Shown here: positions 34,962 through 43,481 of the stretch, piece after piece
Layout of the letters: every line of letters starts with the position of its first letter
Numbering within the stretch: position 1 is the first letter of the stretch
Assembly: GCA_934359255.1 (NCBI GenBank)
Contig: CAKRLG010000019.1
Location: 1-45,332, forward strand
Direction: 5' to 3'
DNA length: 45,332 bases
Source: an uncultured Ruminococcus sp.
GTDB taxonomy: Bacteria; Bacillota; Clostridia; Lachnospirales; Lachnospiraceae
The notes under the pieces: generated by a model
The model's database searches: none
What the model saw: the letters and a program-made list of their open reading frames with translations, nothing else
What the model was told of the DNA's origin: nothing
Position numbers and translations under genes: made by a program

Positions 34962-36116
34962 TTAATGTCTCGCATATCGACGCAGCATCGGTATGACTTC
35001 ATTTAACACCTGTAACGTGTAATCCAGTTCTTCCTTTGTGGTTGTCTCACAGAAGCTGAACCGAACGGTTGCTTCCATCTGATTCTTCGGCAGTCCAATA
35101 GCTGTCAGTGTAGGACTTCCACTTCTTTTGTGTGTAGAGCAGGCACTTCCCGCGGATACGTAGATACCTCTTTCTTCCAGGGTATGTAATAAGACTTCGC
35201 TTCTCACGCCCACGAAGGCAGCACTTACAATCTGCGGTGCCGCTTCTTCTCCCTGTGGACCGTGTACCACGACCTGATCCATCTTTGCAAGTTCTCTGAC
35301 GAAATACGTACGAAGATCACGCATATGCTTATTGTTTTCTTCCAGATGATCATAAACCATTTTGGAAGCCAGTCCCAGTCCTGCGATTCCCGGCACATTG
35401 TCCGTACCGGAACGCATGCCTTTCTGCTGTCCGCCACCGTAGATGAGCGGAACGATCTTCATTTTTTCACTGATATATAAGAATCCGGTTCCCTTCGGTC
35501 CGTGAATCTTATGTCCGCTCGCGGAAAGCATATCGATATGCATCTTTTTCGGAAGGATCCGAAACTTTCCGTAGGCCTGAATCGCATCCACATGAAAATA
35601 CGTTTTCGGATTTACCTGCTTGATCAGCTCTCCGATCTCTGCAATCGGTTCCACCGCTCCGATTTCGTTATTTACAAACATCACCGATACCAGAATCGTC
35701 TCTGGGCGAATCGCTTCTTTCAGTTCTTCCAGAGAAATCTGTCCCTGTGTATTCACACCCAGTCTCGTCACTTCAAATCCCTGGCCCTCCAGAAATTCTG
35801 CAGGAGCAGATACGGCCGGATGTTCAATACTACTGATGATAATATGGTTCCCCTGGCGTCTGTTCGCCAGAGCAGTTCCGATTAACGCCCAGTTGTTGGA
35901 CTCAGTTCCACCGGAGGTAAAATAAATCTCTTTTTCTTGTACTTTTAATGTAGCTGCAATCTGTCCGGCAGCTTCTTTCACGTATCGTTCACTCTCCACA
36001 CCCTTCTGGTGCATGGCAGAAGGATTGCCATAGTCGTCCATCATGGTTTTCACGACGATATCCTTCACTTCTTCGTAGCAACGGGTAGTGGCCGAATTAT
36101 CTAAATATGCTTCCAC
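34962..36116 (-). CDS. Cysteine desulfurase (NifS/NifZ-type)
   Basis: A 384-residue PLP enzyme that strips sulfur from cysteine as an enzyme-bound persulfide. PLP lysine K203 lies in SASGHKIHGPKG, and the persulfide cysteine C326 in SAGSACSTHKR. TSGGTESNNWAL and HVDAIQAYGK are typical of class II (NifS/IscS-like). It precedes thiI directly, as nifZ does in Bacillus, so it probably feeds s4U synthesis; a general Fe-S role is possible since no iscU is adjacent. Confidence 0.95.
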   Translation of the reverse strand: MEAYLDNSATTRCYEEVKDIVVKTMMDDYGNPSAMHQKGVESERYVKEAAGQIAATLKVQEKEIYFTSGGTESNNWALIGTALANRRQGNHIIISSIEHPAVSAPAEFLEGQGFEVTRLGVNTQGQISLEELKEAIRPETILVSVMFVNNEIGAVEPIAEIGELIKQVNPKTYFHVDAIQAYGKFRILPKKMHIDMLSASGHKIHGPKGTGFLYISEKMKIVPLIYGGGQQKGMRSGTDNVPGIAGLGLASKMVYDHLEENNKHMRDLRTYFVRELAKMDQVVVHGPQGEEAAPQIVSAAFVGVRSEVLLHTLEERGIYVSAGSACSTHKRSGSPTLTAIGLPKNQMEATVRFSFCETTTKEELDYTLQVLNEVIPMLRRYARH

Positions 36117-36119
36117 TTA

Positions 36120-36869
36120 TTATTCCTTTCCTTCCAGTAAGAACATCAGAATCGAGAGTACTGTCATTCCTGCTGTCTCTGTTCTTAAAATCCGTTTTCC
36201 CAGTGTGATCGGCTGTACCTGATGATTCATCGCCAGTTCGATCTCTTCCGGTGTGAATCCACCTTCCGGTCCGATAAAGATACCGATAGACTGCCCCGGT
36301 TCGATCTGTTCAAACAGTTTTTTCGTGTGTGCCATATCTTCAGCAAGTTCATACGGAATAAACCGGATATCCAGCTCTTCGGCATAGTTTACTGCCTCTG
36401 AAAACTTCATAACAGAATGAATCTCTGGAATCACCATTCGTTTGGACTGTTTTGCAGCACTTTCTGCGATCGTCTGCCACCGTTTCTGTTTGGAAGCTTC
36501 TTTTTTCGCATCCAGTTTTACTACCGCCCGGGCCGTACTCACCGGAATCACTTCATAGACACCGAGTTCCACAGCTTTCTGAATGATCGTTTCCATCTTG
36601 TCACTCTTTGGAAGTCCCTGAAACAGATAAATCTTTGACGGCAGCTCCATGCCCACTTCCTGCACATAACTGATATCTGCAATTACTTCTTCTGCTTCCA
36701 TCTCGCTCACCAGACAGGTGTATTCCAGATTGTCACCTGCACTGATCAGGATAGTCTCTCCCTGACGCATCCGAAGCACATTTTTAATATGGTTCACATC
36801 ACTGCCTGTGATATGTATCTTTTTTTCTTCCATATCAATCTGTTCTTGTTTTACAAAAAAACGATACAT
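36120..36869 (-). CDS. rsmE: 16S rRNA m3U1498 methyltransferase RsmE
   Basis: A 249-residue SPOUT methyltransferase that makes N3-methyl-U1498 in the decoding region. The N-terminal PUA-like part has HIKNVLRMR; the SPOUT knot has IFIGPEGGFTPEEIE and LGKRILRTETAGM. It starts 1 nt after the prmA stop and is followed by the desulfurase gene 3 nt later, forming a prmA-rsmE-desulfurase-thiI operon. Confidence 0.96.
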   Translation of the reverse strand: MYRFFVKQEQIDMEEKKIHITGSDVNHIKNVLRMRQGETILISAGDNLEYTCLVSEMEAEEVIADISYVQEVGMELPSKIYLFQGLPKSDKMETIIQKAVELGVYEVIPVSTARAVVKLDAKKEASKQKRWQTIAESAAKQSKRMVIPEIHSVMKFSEAVNYAEELDIRFIPYELAEDMAHTKKLFEQIEPGQSIGIFIGPEGGFTPEEIELAMNHQVQPITLGKRILRTETAGMTVLSILMFLLEGKE

Positions 36870-36870
36870 C

Positions 36871-37860
36871 TTACGCCTGCTTTCTTGCGGTTACGGATAC
36901 CCACTCACCCTGATATGTTACTTCCAGAATCTCCAGGCCGGCTGCCTTTACGGCATTCACTACAGTCTGCTCTTTGTCATCAATGATACCGGAGGTAATG
37001 TATACAGCACCCGGTTTCATCTGGTTGACAATGACCGGTGTCAGCGGCACTAAGACATCCGCCAGAATATTTGCCACTACGATGTCGTAACATTCATAGC
37101 CTACTTTATCCTGTACTTCTTTATCATCGATAATATTTCCGATCATCATATCAAAGCTTTCCGGCGCGATTCCGTTTACTTCTTTATTTTCTTCTACTGC
37201 CGGTACTGCGCATGGATCCAGATCAGTTCCCACTGCATGTTTTGCCCCCATTTTAAGTGCAATGATAGAAAGGATACCACTTCCGGTTCCTACATCCAGA
37301 AGTTCTGTCTCCGGTGTCACGTATTTTTTCAGCTGACGGATACACAACTGTGTAGTCTCATGCATACCGGTTCCGAAGGCAGTACCCGGATCGATGTGGA
37401 TGATCATTTTGTCTTTGTCTTCTTCTTTCACTTCTTCCCAGGAAGGAATGATCAGGATATCATCCACATAAAACTGTTTGAAATATTTTTTCCAGTTGTT
37501 GATCCAGTCAATATCTTCCGTTTCATCAACTGTGATGCTTCCATCGCCGATCTCGCAGAACATCCGCAGAGATTCCAGTTCTTCTTTTACCTGAGAGAGA
37601 ATCTCTTCTTCTGTCTTCGCCTCACCGTTTACGGTAAGAGTTCCATCCTCTGCTTCTTCCACAAAGAAACTCAAATAAGCGATTCCATCGTCTTCCGGTC
37701 CGTCCGGCAGGATATCTACAAACATCTGCTCTTTTTCCATTGCAGTCAGCGGCACTTTGTCCTCGATCTGCGCGCCTTCCAGTCCGATATCATATAAAGT
37801 ACTGATGATAATATCTTCTGCATCTGTCACTGTTTTTATTTTAAATTTTTTCCATTTCAT
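36871..37860 (-). CDS. prmA: Ribosomal protein L11 methyltransferase
   Basis: A 329-residue methyltransferase that trimethylates Lys/N-terminal amines of L11. The N-terminal substrate-binding region begins MKWKKFKIKTVTDAEDI, and the SAM motif LLDVGTGSGILSIIALK and the catalytic NILADVL are present. The ATG at 37860 is chosen since AGGTGAG lies just upstream and the family starts there; ten further codons are open upstream. It follows dnaJ as in many Firmicutes, but has its own promoter. Confidence 0.95.
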   Translation of the reverse strand: MKWKKFKIKTVTDAEDIIISTLYDIGLEGAQIEDKVPLTAMEKEQMFVDILPDGPEDDGIAYLSFFVEEAEDGTLTVNGEAKTEEEILSQVKEELESLRMFCEIGDGSITVDETEDIDWINNWKKYFKQFYVDDILIIPSWEEVKEEDKDKMIIHIDPGTAFGTGMHETTQLCIRQLKKYVTPETELLDVGTGSGILSIIALKMGAKHAVGTDLDPCAVPAVEENKEVNGIAPESFDMMIGNIIDDKEVQDKVGYECYDIVVANILADVLVPLTPVIVNQMKPGAVYITSGIIDDKEQTVVNAVKAAGLEILEVTYQGEWVSVTARKQA

Positions 37861-37908
37861 TGTATTTCTCACCTTTCTGTACAAGTACACAAGTGCATAG
37901 CTATGATA

Positions 37909-37937
37909 ACTATACTAGATTCTGCCCGAAAAAGCAA
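37909..37937 (-). promoter_or_regulatory. prmA promoter
   Basis: Minus strand: TTGCTT (37932-37937), 17 bp, TATAGT (37909-37914), directly after the dnaJ terminator. Confidence 0.7.
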
Positions 37938-37982
37938 CAAAAGAGATTGCCCGGAAAATATTTCTGTTTTCCGGACAGTCCC
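37938..37982 (-). terminator. dnaJ terminator
   Basis: Minus strand: GGGACTGTCCGGAAAA pairs with TTTTCCGGGCAATCTC (a few mismatches) around an 8-nt loop, then TTTTG. It lies 75 nt past the dnaJ stop. Confidence 0.8.
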
Positions 37983-37989
37983 TTTTTCT

Positions 37990-38058
37990 GTAACTGTCTG
38001 ACTCTTTTTCATATTTCGTCATACAGTCTGTTATTTTTCGTATCTGCTAAATAGCCAC
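37990..38058 (-). mobile_element. Decayed 69-bp family 1 element at the dnaJ stop codon
   Basis: Leftward it reads GTGGCTATTTAGCAG (compare GTAACTATTCAGCAG) and ends AGTCAGACAGTTAC (compare TACTGAACAGTTAC). As at topA and guaB, its first G is the third base of the stop TAG. No target duplication is recognisable, so it is old. Confidence 0.55.
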
Positions 38059-39218
38059 TAATCTTCAAACGTTTCTTTCAGTTTATCCATGAAGCGTTTT
38101 TTCTTTTCTTTCTCCGGTGCCGGTTTTCCCTGACATGCTGCGTCAAAAGCACGAAGGGCTTCTTTGGCTTCCTCGGAAAGTTTGGTCGGTACCTGGACAA
38201 CCAGGGTGACGTACTGATCACCACGGACATTTTTATTTCTCAGTGACGGTACACCTTTTCCTCGCAGACGGATCTTGGTATCGGTCTGTGTACCCGGTTT
38301 TACTTCGTACTCTACTTCACCGTCTACAGTGCTGATACGGATCTTACCACCCAGTGCAGCCTGTGCATAGGTGATCGGTGCTGTGGAGAAGATATTCATA
38401 TCCTGTCTCTGGAAGATCGGATGACGGGCTACCTGTACTTCTACCAGCAGATCTCCTCTCGGTCCGCCGTTGGTTCCCGGTTCTCCTTTTTCACGGATAC
38501 GAATGCTTTGTCCGTCATCGATACCCGCCGGGATAGATACCTGGATCTTCTTTCTGCTTGCGGTAAATCCGGTTCCCCGGCAATCCGGGCATTTGTCTTT
38601 GATGATCTTACCGGTTCCACCACAGTCCGGACAAGTCTGTACGTTTCGTACCATACCAAACATGGACTGCTGTGTATAAGTTACCTGACCGGTTCCATGA
38701 CATTTCGTACATGTCTCCGGAGAAGTGCCCGGTTTTGCACCGGTTCCGTTACATTTGCTGCAGGTATCTTTCAGTGTCAGTTCCAGTTCTTTTTCACAGC
38801 CGAAGACTGCTTCCTGGAAGGTAATGTGAACAACCGCACGCAGATTTGCTCCACGCATCGGACCATTGTTCGCTCTGCGGCTTCTTCCGCCACCGAACAG
38901 ATCTCCGAAGATATCTCCAAAAATATCTCCCATATCTGCGCCGTTAAAATCAAATCCACCGAAACCGCCACCCTGTCCGGCTCCACCGTTTTCAAATGCT
39001 GCATGACCGTACTGGTCATATGTTCTTCTCTTTTCCGGATCACTCAGTACGGTGTACGCCTCTGTCGCCTCTTTAAATTTTGCTTCTGCTTCTTTATCCC
39101 CTGGGTTCATATCCGGATGATATTTTTTTGCCAGTTTCCGGTATGCTTTTTTCAAGGTCGCATCATCAGCTCCGCGCTCTACACCCAGAACCTCATAATA
39201 ATCTCTTTTCTCTGCCAT
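38058..39218 (-). CDS. dnaJ: Molecular chaperone DnaJ (Hsp40)
   Basis: A 386-residue co-chaperone stimulating DnaK ATPase. The J domain (1-70) has HPD at 34-36; a Gly/Phe-rich linker (about 75-115), four CxxCxGxG zinc repeats ([32 protein letters not shown]), and the C-terminal substrate-binding domains follow. It is the last gene of hrcA-grpE-dnaK-dnaJ. A structured 246-nt spacer separates it from dnaK, and a miniature element relic forms its stop codon. Confidence 0.98.
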   Translation of the reverse strand: MAEKRDYYEVLGVERGADDATLKKAYRKLAKKYHPDMNPGDKEAEAKFKEATEAYTVLSDPEKRRTYDQYGHAAFENGGAGQGGGFGGFDFNGADMGDIFGDIFGDLFGGGRSRRANNGPMRGANLRAVVHITFQEAVFGCEKELELTLKDTCSKCNGTGAKPGTSPETCTKCHGTGQVTYTQQSMFGMVRNVQTCPDCGGTGKIIKDKCPDCRGTGFTASRKKIQVSIPAGIDDGQSIRIREKGEPGTNGGPRGDLLVEVQVARHPIFQRQDMNIFSTAPITYAQAALGGKIRISTVDGEVEYEVKPGTQTDTKIRLRGKGVPSLRNKNVRGDQYVTLVVQVPTKLSEEAKEALRAFDAACQGKPAPEKEKKKRFMDKLKETFED

Positions 39219-39285
39219 TTTCTTTCACCTTATCGAAACGCCTCGTACCCCTGGGGGATACAACTGCGGAATTATCTACTCACAT

Positions 39286-39361
39286 GATGTCAGAGGGAAA
39301 AGTTCAGAAATCTTTCTGCATGCAGGTTTATGTCAGATTTCCGGCCTTAAACCCTGGTATC
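39286..39361 (-). repeat. 76-bp palindrome (family 3) in the dnaK-dnaJ spacer
   Basis: On the minus strand it begins GATACCAGGGT, includes GAAATCT and AGATTTC as facing arms around a CTGCATGCAG loop, and ends CTTTTCCCTCTGACATC. It aligns over its full length with 7139-7215. It is transcribed in the dnaK-dnaJ message. Confidence 0.65.
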
Positions 39362-39371
39362 ATCACATTAT

Positions 39372-39404
39372 GGGGACGGTGATCCTTCCGGTATCCCCGT
39401 CCCC
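39372..39404 (-). other. GC-rich hairpin in the dnaK-dnaJ spacer
   Basis: Arms GGGGACGG and CCGTCCCC around about 16 nt, without a following T tract on the minus strand. With the adjacent family 3 palindrome it makes the 39219-39464 spacer strongly structured, which could block 3' decay of dnaK mRNA or set the dnaK:dnaJ ratio. Confidence 0.55.
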
Positions 39405-39464
39405 TGCATTTACTTACACAACTTGTATAATCATCTGGTAAATATGATTGATTCTTTATTCGTA

Positions 39465-41351
39465 TTAAACTTCTTTGTAGTCAGCATCTACTACGTCATC
39501 GCCGTATCCTGCTTCGCTGGATCCCTGAGAAGCACCGCCTGCTGCGCCGTTCATATCCGGGCCTGCACCCTGAGCACCTGCTGCTCCCTGTGCCTGTTCA
39601 TATACTTTTGCAAACAGTTTCTGTGCGCTTTCCATCAGTTTTTCTTTCGCAGCTTTGATCTCTGCAACCTGCTCATCTGTCATGTTATCTACAGGAGCCT
39701 TTGCGATCAGATCTTTCAGAGCTGCCAGATCAGCTTCTACTGCTGTCTTATCGTTGGCATCCAGTTTGTCGCCTACCTCTTCGATGGCTTTCTCTGTCTG
39801 GAATACCATAGCGTCTGCATCATTTCTTGTGTCGATGGCTTCTTTTCTCTTCTTATCCTGTGCTTCGTACTCAGCAGCTTCTTTTACTGCTTTGTCGATA
39901 TCTGAATCAGACATATTGGAACCTGCTGTGATGGTAATATGCTGTTCTTTTCCTGTTCCCAGGTCTTTTGCAGATACATTTACAATACCATTGGCATCAA
40001 TATCAAAAGTTACTTCGATCTGCGGAACACCTCTTCTTGCTGGCGGGATTCCATCCAGACGGAACTGTCCAAGAGATTTGTTGTCTTTCGCAAACTGTCT
40101 CTCACCCTGTACTACGTTGATATCTACTGCTGTCTGGTTATCTGCTGCTGTAGAGAAGATCTGGCTCTTCTTGGTCGGGATTGTTGTATTTCTCTCGATC
40201 AGTCTGGTTGCGATACCCCCCATTGTCTCGATAGACAGTGACAGTGGAGTTACATCCAGAAGCAGGATATCACCGGCACCGGCATCGCCTGCCAGTTTAC
40301 CACCCTGTACGGAAGCTCCCAGAGCTACGCACTCATCTGGGTTCAGGCTCTTGCTTGGTTCATGTCCTGTCAGCTGTTTTACTTTATCCTGTACAGCCGG
40401 GATACGTGTAGAACCACCAACCAGAAGAACTTTGCTCAGTTCAGAAGCGGTCAGTCCTGCATCAGACAGCGCTCTTCTTACAGGTTCTGCTGTCAGTTCT
40501 ACCAGATCATGTGTCAGTTCATCGAATTTTGCTTTTGTCAGGTTCATATCGAAATGTTTCGGACCTTCTGCTGTAGCTGTGATGAATGGCAGGTTGATGT
40601 TAGTTGTTGTAGAAGAAGAAAGTTCTTTTTTCGCTTTCTCTGCTGCTTCTTTGATTCTCTGCAAAGCCATCTTATCCTGAGACAGATCTACACCTTCGGT
40701 TCTCTTAAACTCTGCCAGCATGTAATCTGCTACTTTCTGGTCAAAGTCATCACCACCCAGACGGTTGTTACCTGCGGTAGACAGAACTTCGATAACGCCA
40801 TCACCGATCTCGATGATAGATACATCAAATGTACCACCACCTAAGTCGTATACCATGATCTTCTGTTCCTGTTCGTTGTCCAGACCATATGCCAGAGCTG
40901 CTGCTGTAGGCTCGTTGATGATACGTTTTACATCCAGACCTGCGATCTTACCTGCATCTTTGGTAGCCTGACGCTGAGCATCGTTGAAGTAAGCCGGAAC
41001 AGTGATAACTGCCTCTGTTACTTTTTCGCCCAGGTAGTTTTCTGCATCAGATTTCATCTTCTGCAGGATCATAGCGGAAATCTCCTGTGGAGAATATTTT
41101 TTGTCATCGATGGTTACTTTGTAATCAGTACCCATATGTCTTTTAATAGAAGAAACTGTTTTATCTGCGTTGGTTACTGCCTGACGTTTTGCAGGTTCAC
41201 CTACCAGTCTTTCTCCTGTTTTTGTAAATGCTACAACAGATGGTGTTGTTCTTGCTCCTTCTGCATTAGTGATAACGGTTGGTTTTCCACCTTCCATAAC
41301 AGCTACACAGCTGTTTGTTGTTCCTAAGTCAATACCAATGATTTTTCCCAT
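39465..41351 (-). CDS. dnaK: Molecular chaperone DnaK (Hsp70)
   Basis: A 628-residue Hsp70. The ATPase domain (about 1-360) starts [15 protein letters not shown] and carries [12 protein letters not shown] and [13 protein letters not shown]; the interdomain linker [12 protein letters not shown] leads to the substrate-binding domain and a Gly/Ala-rich tail ending DADYKEV. GAGGAGG precedes the ATG. It follows grpE by 44 nt in the HrcA-controlled operon. Confidence 0.99.
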   Translation of the reverse strand: MGKIIGIDLGTTNSCVAVMEGGKPTVITNAEGARTTPSVVAFTKTGERLVGEPAKRQAVTNADKTVSSIKRHMGTDYKVTIDDKKYSPQEISAMILQKMKSDAENYLGEKVTEAVITVPAYFNDAQRQATKDAGKIAGLDVKRIINEPTAAALAYGLDNEQEQKIMVYDLGGGTFDVSIIEIGDGVIEVLSTAGNNRLGGDDFDQKVADYMLAEFKRTEGVDLSQDKMALQRIKEAAEKAKKELSSSTTTNINLPFITATAEGPKHFDMNLTKAKFDELTHDLVELTAEPVRRALSDAGLTASELSKVLLVGGSTRIPAVQDKVKQLTGHEPSKSLNPDECVALGASVQGGKLAGDAGAGDILLLDVTPLSLSIETMGGIATRLIERNTTIPTKKSQIFSTAADNQTAVDINVVQGERQFAKDNKSLGQFRLDGIPPARRGVPQIEVTFDIDANGIVNVSAKDLGTGKEQHITITAGSNMSDSDIDKAVKEAAEYEAQDKKRKEAIDTRNDADAMVFQTEKAIEEVGDKLDANDKTAVEADLAALKDLIAKAPVDNMTDEQVAEIKAAKEKLMESAQKLFAKVYEQAQGAAGAQGAGPDMNGAAGGASQGSSEAGYGDDVVDADYKEV

Positions 41352-41395
41352 GACTATTTCCTCCTCATGAATTATAATCTATATTCTGATAATTG

Positions 41396-41989
41396 TTAGT
41401 TGGCTACTTTTACCATGCTGTGGCGGACTACACTTTCTTTATACATGTAACCCTTCTGGAACTCTTCTACTACGATGTTCTCTCCGACTGTTTCGTCTTC
41501 CACATGCATCACTGCATTATGGAAATCCGGATTGAATTCATTTCCTACGGCTTCGATGGCTTTTACTCCCATGTCATTCAGTGCGGTAATGAACTGCTTG
41601 TAAATTTTTTCCATTCCCTGTACAAAAGGATCTTCTTTGTCTTCTGCGACATCCAGACCTCTTTCAAAGTTATCTACTACCGGAAGGATCTTTTCGATCA
41701 CATCTTTTGCTCCCACAGCATACATACCTGCTTTTTCTTTTTCGGTACGTTTTCGAAAATTTTCAAACTCGGCCATCTGGCGTTTTACCCGATCAGTCAG
41801 TTCTTCAATTTTTTCATCTTTTTTATCTTTTTTCTTTTTTCCAAAAAGTTTTTTCTCTTTGGCTTCTTCCACTTCTTCGCTTCCTGCCTGAGTTTCAGGA
41901 GTTGCTTCGGTGACTTCGTCTTCAGCTGCTTCGGTTTCTTTTACTTCTTCGACTGTCTCCTCAGCAGTTGTTTTATTTTCTTCTGCCAT
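41396..41989 (-). CDS. grpE: Nucleotide exchange factor GrpE
   Basis: A 197-residue DnaK exchange factor. A long acidic, low-complexity N-terminus (1-65) precedes the coiled coil (RVKRQMAEFENFRKRTEKEK) and the beta-wing domain with NEFNPDFHNAVMHVE and EEFQKGYMYKESVVRHSMVKVAN. AAAGGTGG lies upstream. It sits between hrcA and dnaK in the usual order. Confidence 0.97.
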   Translation of the reverse strand: MAEENKTTAEETVEEVKETEAAEDEVTEATPETQAGSEEVEEAKEKKLFGKKKKDKKDEKIEELTDRVKRQMAEFENFRKRTEKEKAGMYAVGAKDVIEKILPVVDNFERGLDVAEDKEDPFVQGMEKIYKQFITALNDMGVKAIEAVGNEFNPDFHNAVMHVEDETVGENIVVEEFQKGYMYKESVVRHSMVKVAN

Positions 41990-42007
41990 CTCTCACATTC
42001 CACCTTT

Positions 42008-43045
42008 CTACGGCTTTTTGAATATGTTGTCCAACTGGACTTTCAATGTTTTCAGATTATCTACTACATTTTCATAATCCATTCGCTTCGGTCCGATAAT
42101 TCCTATCGTTCCTTTCATTCCCTCTCCCAGATCATATGATGCAGTTACTACACTGCAATCTTTCATGGTCTGTATCGGGCTTTCATTTCCTATATATACC
42201 TGAATTCCTGTATTCTCTCCGGAATCAGAAACGGTATCCTTAATCATCTCAACCAGTTCCTGCTTATCCTCAAATGCGGATATCAGCTCGCTGGCTTTAC
42301 TGCTGTCTGCCAGTTCCGGATACTTGAAGATGTTGGTCGCTCCGCTTGTATACACCGGAACTTCCTCATCGTCCACTGCAATGGCATCTGCCACCGCATC
42401 TAATACGGTACTTACCACGCCGCTGTGGACACCTGCCTGTTCTTTCAGCTTCGTGATCATGCCAAGACTGATCTCTTCGATCGTCAGGCCATTCAGCTGT
42501 GTGTTCAATAACAGGTTCAGTTTCAGGATCTGTTCGTCATCAATCGTCTCATCCAGATTTACGATCTGGTTCTTTACCAGGTTTCCTTCCACAACAATCA
42601 CAGCCAGAAGCTGTTCTTCGTTCAGCTTGGATAACTGAATAAACTTTACTTTGTTGTGATGATAGGTAGGACCGGTAATGAGTGTCGCATAATTTGTGTT
42701 GGATGCGAGCACCTTGACCACCTGTTTGAGCACCCGTTCCATCCGATCTGTCTTCTCGATCATCATTTCCTTCATCTCGGAAACTTCCTGATCTTTTTCT
42801 TTCATCAGTTCATCGACATATAATCGATAACCGAGATCCGATGGAATCCTGCCCGCTGAGGTATGAGGCTGTACGATGTATCCCAGATCTTCCAGATCCG
42901 ACATCTCATTTCGAATGGTGGCAGAACTCAGATTCAAATCTGTGTACTTGGAAATGGTTCTCGAACCGACCGGTTCACCAGTTTCCAGATAGGTCTGGAT
43001 AATCGCTTTTAAAATCTTGCGTTTTCTTTCATCCAAATCCTGCAT
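42008..43045 (-). CDS. hrcA: Heat-inducible transcription repressor HrcA
   Basis: A 345-residue repressor that binds CIRCE and depends on GroEL for activity. The N-terminal winged helix begins LDERKRKILKAIIQTYLETG and has LSSATIRNEMSDLEDLGYI and the HTSAGRIPSDLGYR wing; the C-terminus ends GIIGPKRMDYENVVDNLK. First gene of hrcA-grpE-dnaK-dnaJ, autoregulated through the CIRCE at 43080-43106; it also controls groESL. AAGGAGG precedes the ATG. Confidence 0.98.
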   Translation of the reverse strand: MQDLDERKRKILKAIIQTYLETGEPVGSRTISKYTDLNLSSATIRNEMSDLEDLGYIVQPHTSAGRIPSDLGYRLYVDELMKEKDQEVSEMKEMMIEKTDRMERVLKQVVKVLASNTNYATLITGPTYHHNKVKFIQLSKLNEEQLLAVIVVEGNLVKNQIVNLDETIDDEQILKLNLLLNTQLNGLTIEEISLGMITKLKEQAGVHSGVVSTVLDAVADAIAVDDEEVPVYTSGATNIFKYPELADSSKASELISAFEDKQELVEMIKDTVSDSGENTGIQVYIGNESPIQTMKDCSVVTASYDLGEGMKGTIGIIGPKRMDYENVVDNLKTLKVQLDNIFKKP

Positions 43046-43079
43046 CTTCTCTGCCTCCTTCTTTGTCTTTTTTGTTGTG

Positions 43080-43148
43080 TTAGCACTCGTTTGAGTGGAG
43101 TGCTAACATCTATGGTTTAAAGATAGCACTGCCTCTTTTATTTGTCAA
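43080..43148 (-). promoter_or_regulatory. hrcA promoter with perfect CIRCE operator
   Basis: CIRCE at 43080-43106: TTAGCACTC, 9 bp, GAGTGCTAA with perfect arms. Upstream on the minus strand: TTGACA (43143-43148), 17 bp, TATCTT (43120-43125), so the operator covers the start of transcription. Confidence 0.95.
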
Positions 43149-43210
43149 TGGGTATTTTGAAAATTTTTGTTTTTTCTTGGATTTCTTTTCTTATTGGTGT
43201 TTTGGGCAGG

Positions 43211-43284
43211 AAATTTTACCCGTTATCGCGGCAGTCGTCAAGGTCTCGTGCAAGCACGGACTTTGGCTCGTTGCTCGCGTAAAT
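43211..43284 (-). repeat. Family 2 repeat upstream of the hrcA promoter
   Basis: On the minus strand it begins ATTTACGCGAGCAACGAG, has CCGTGC/GCACG in its middle, then GCCGCGATAACG and GGTAAAATTT. It aligns with 289-383 and 6374-6471 over about 74 bp but lacks their final hairpin. It lies about 60 bp upstream of the hrcA -35. Confidence 0.75.
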
Positions 43285-43285
43285 A

Positions 43286-43439
43286 AAAAGAAAGAATCTC
43301 CTGCTTAAAATATCCTCTCGCACATTTTGGGATATTTTCTCAGAAAATTCTTTCTTTATATAATATAAGATGTTGGGGTCAAAAGGTATTTTGACCCCTT
43401 TGATACCGGATTGTTCCGTACTTCGTACTCTCACAATCC
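43286..43439 (-). terminator. Structured uvrB 3' region with several hairpins
   Basis: In uvrB direction: GGATTGT/ACAATCC (43408-43439) enclosing GTAC-TTC-GTAC; GGGGTCAAAA/TTTTGACCCC with a TACC loop (43375-43398); and a long stem AAAGAAAGAAT...ATTCTTTCTTT (43288-43356) with inner AAATATCC/GGATATTT, followed by TTTTTATTT. The last is the most terminator-like. A small stem CATTTTTC/GAAAAATG (43462-43480) follows the uvrB stop directly. Short reading frames here are artefacts. Confidence 0.6.
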
Positions 43440-43481
43440 TCAAAAACATTCGCAATTCGCTCATTTTTCTTCGAAAAATGG

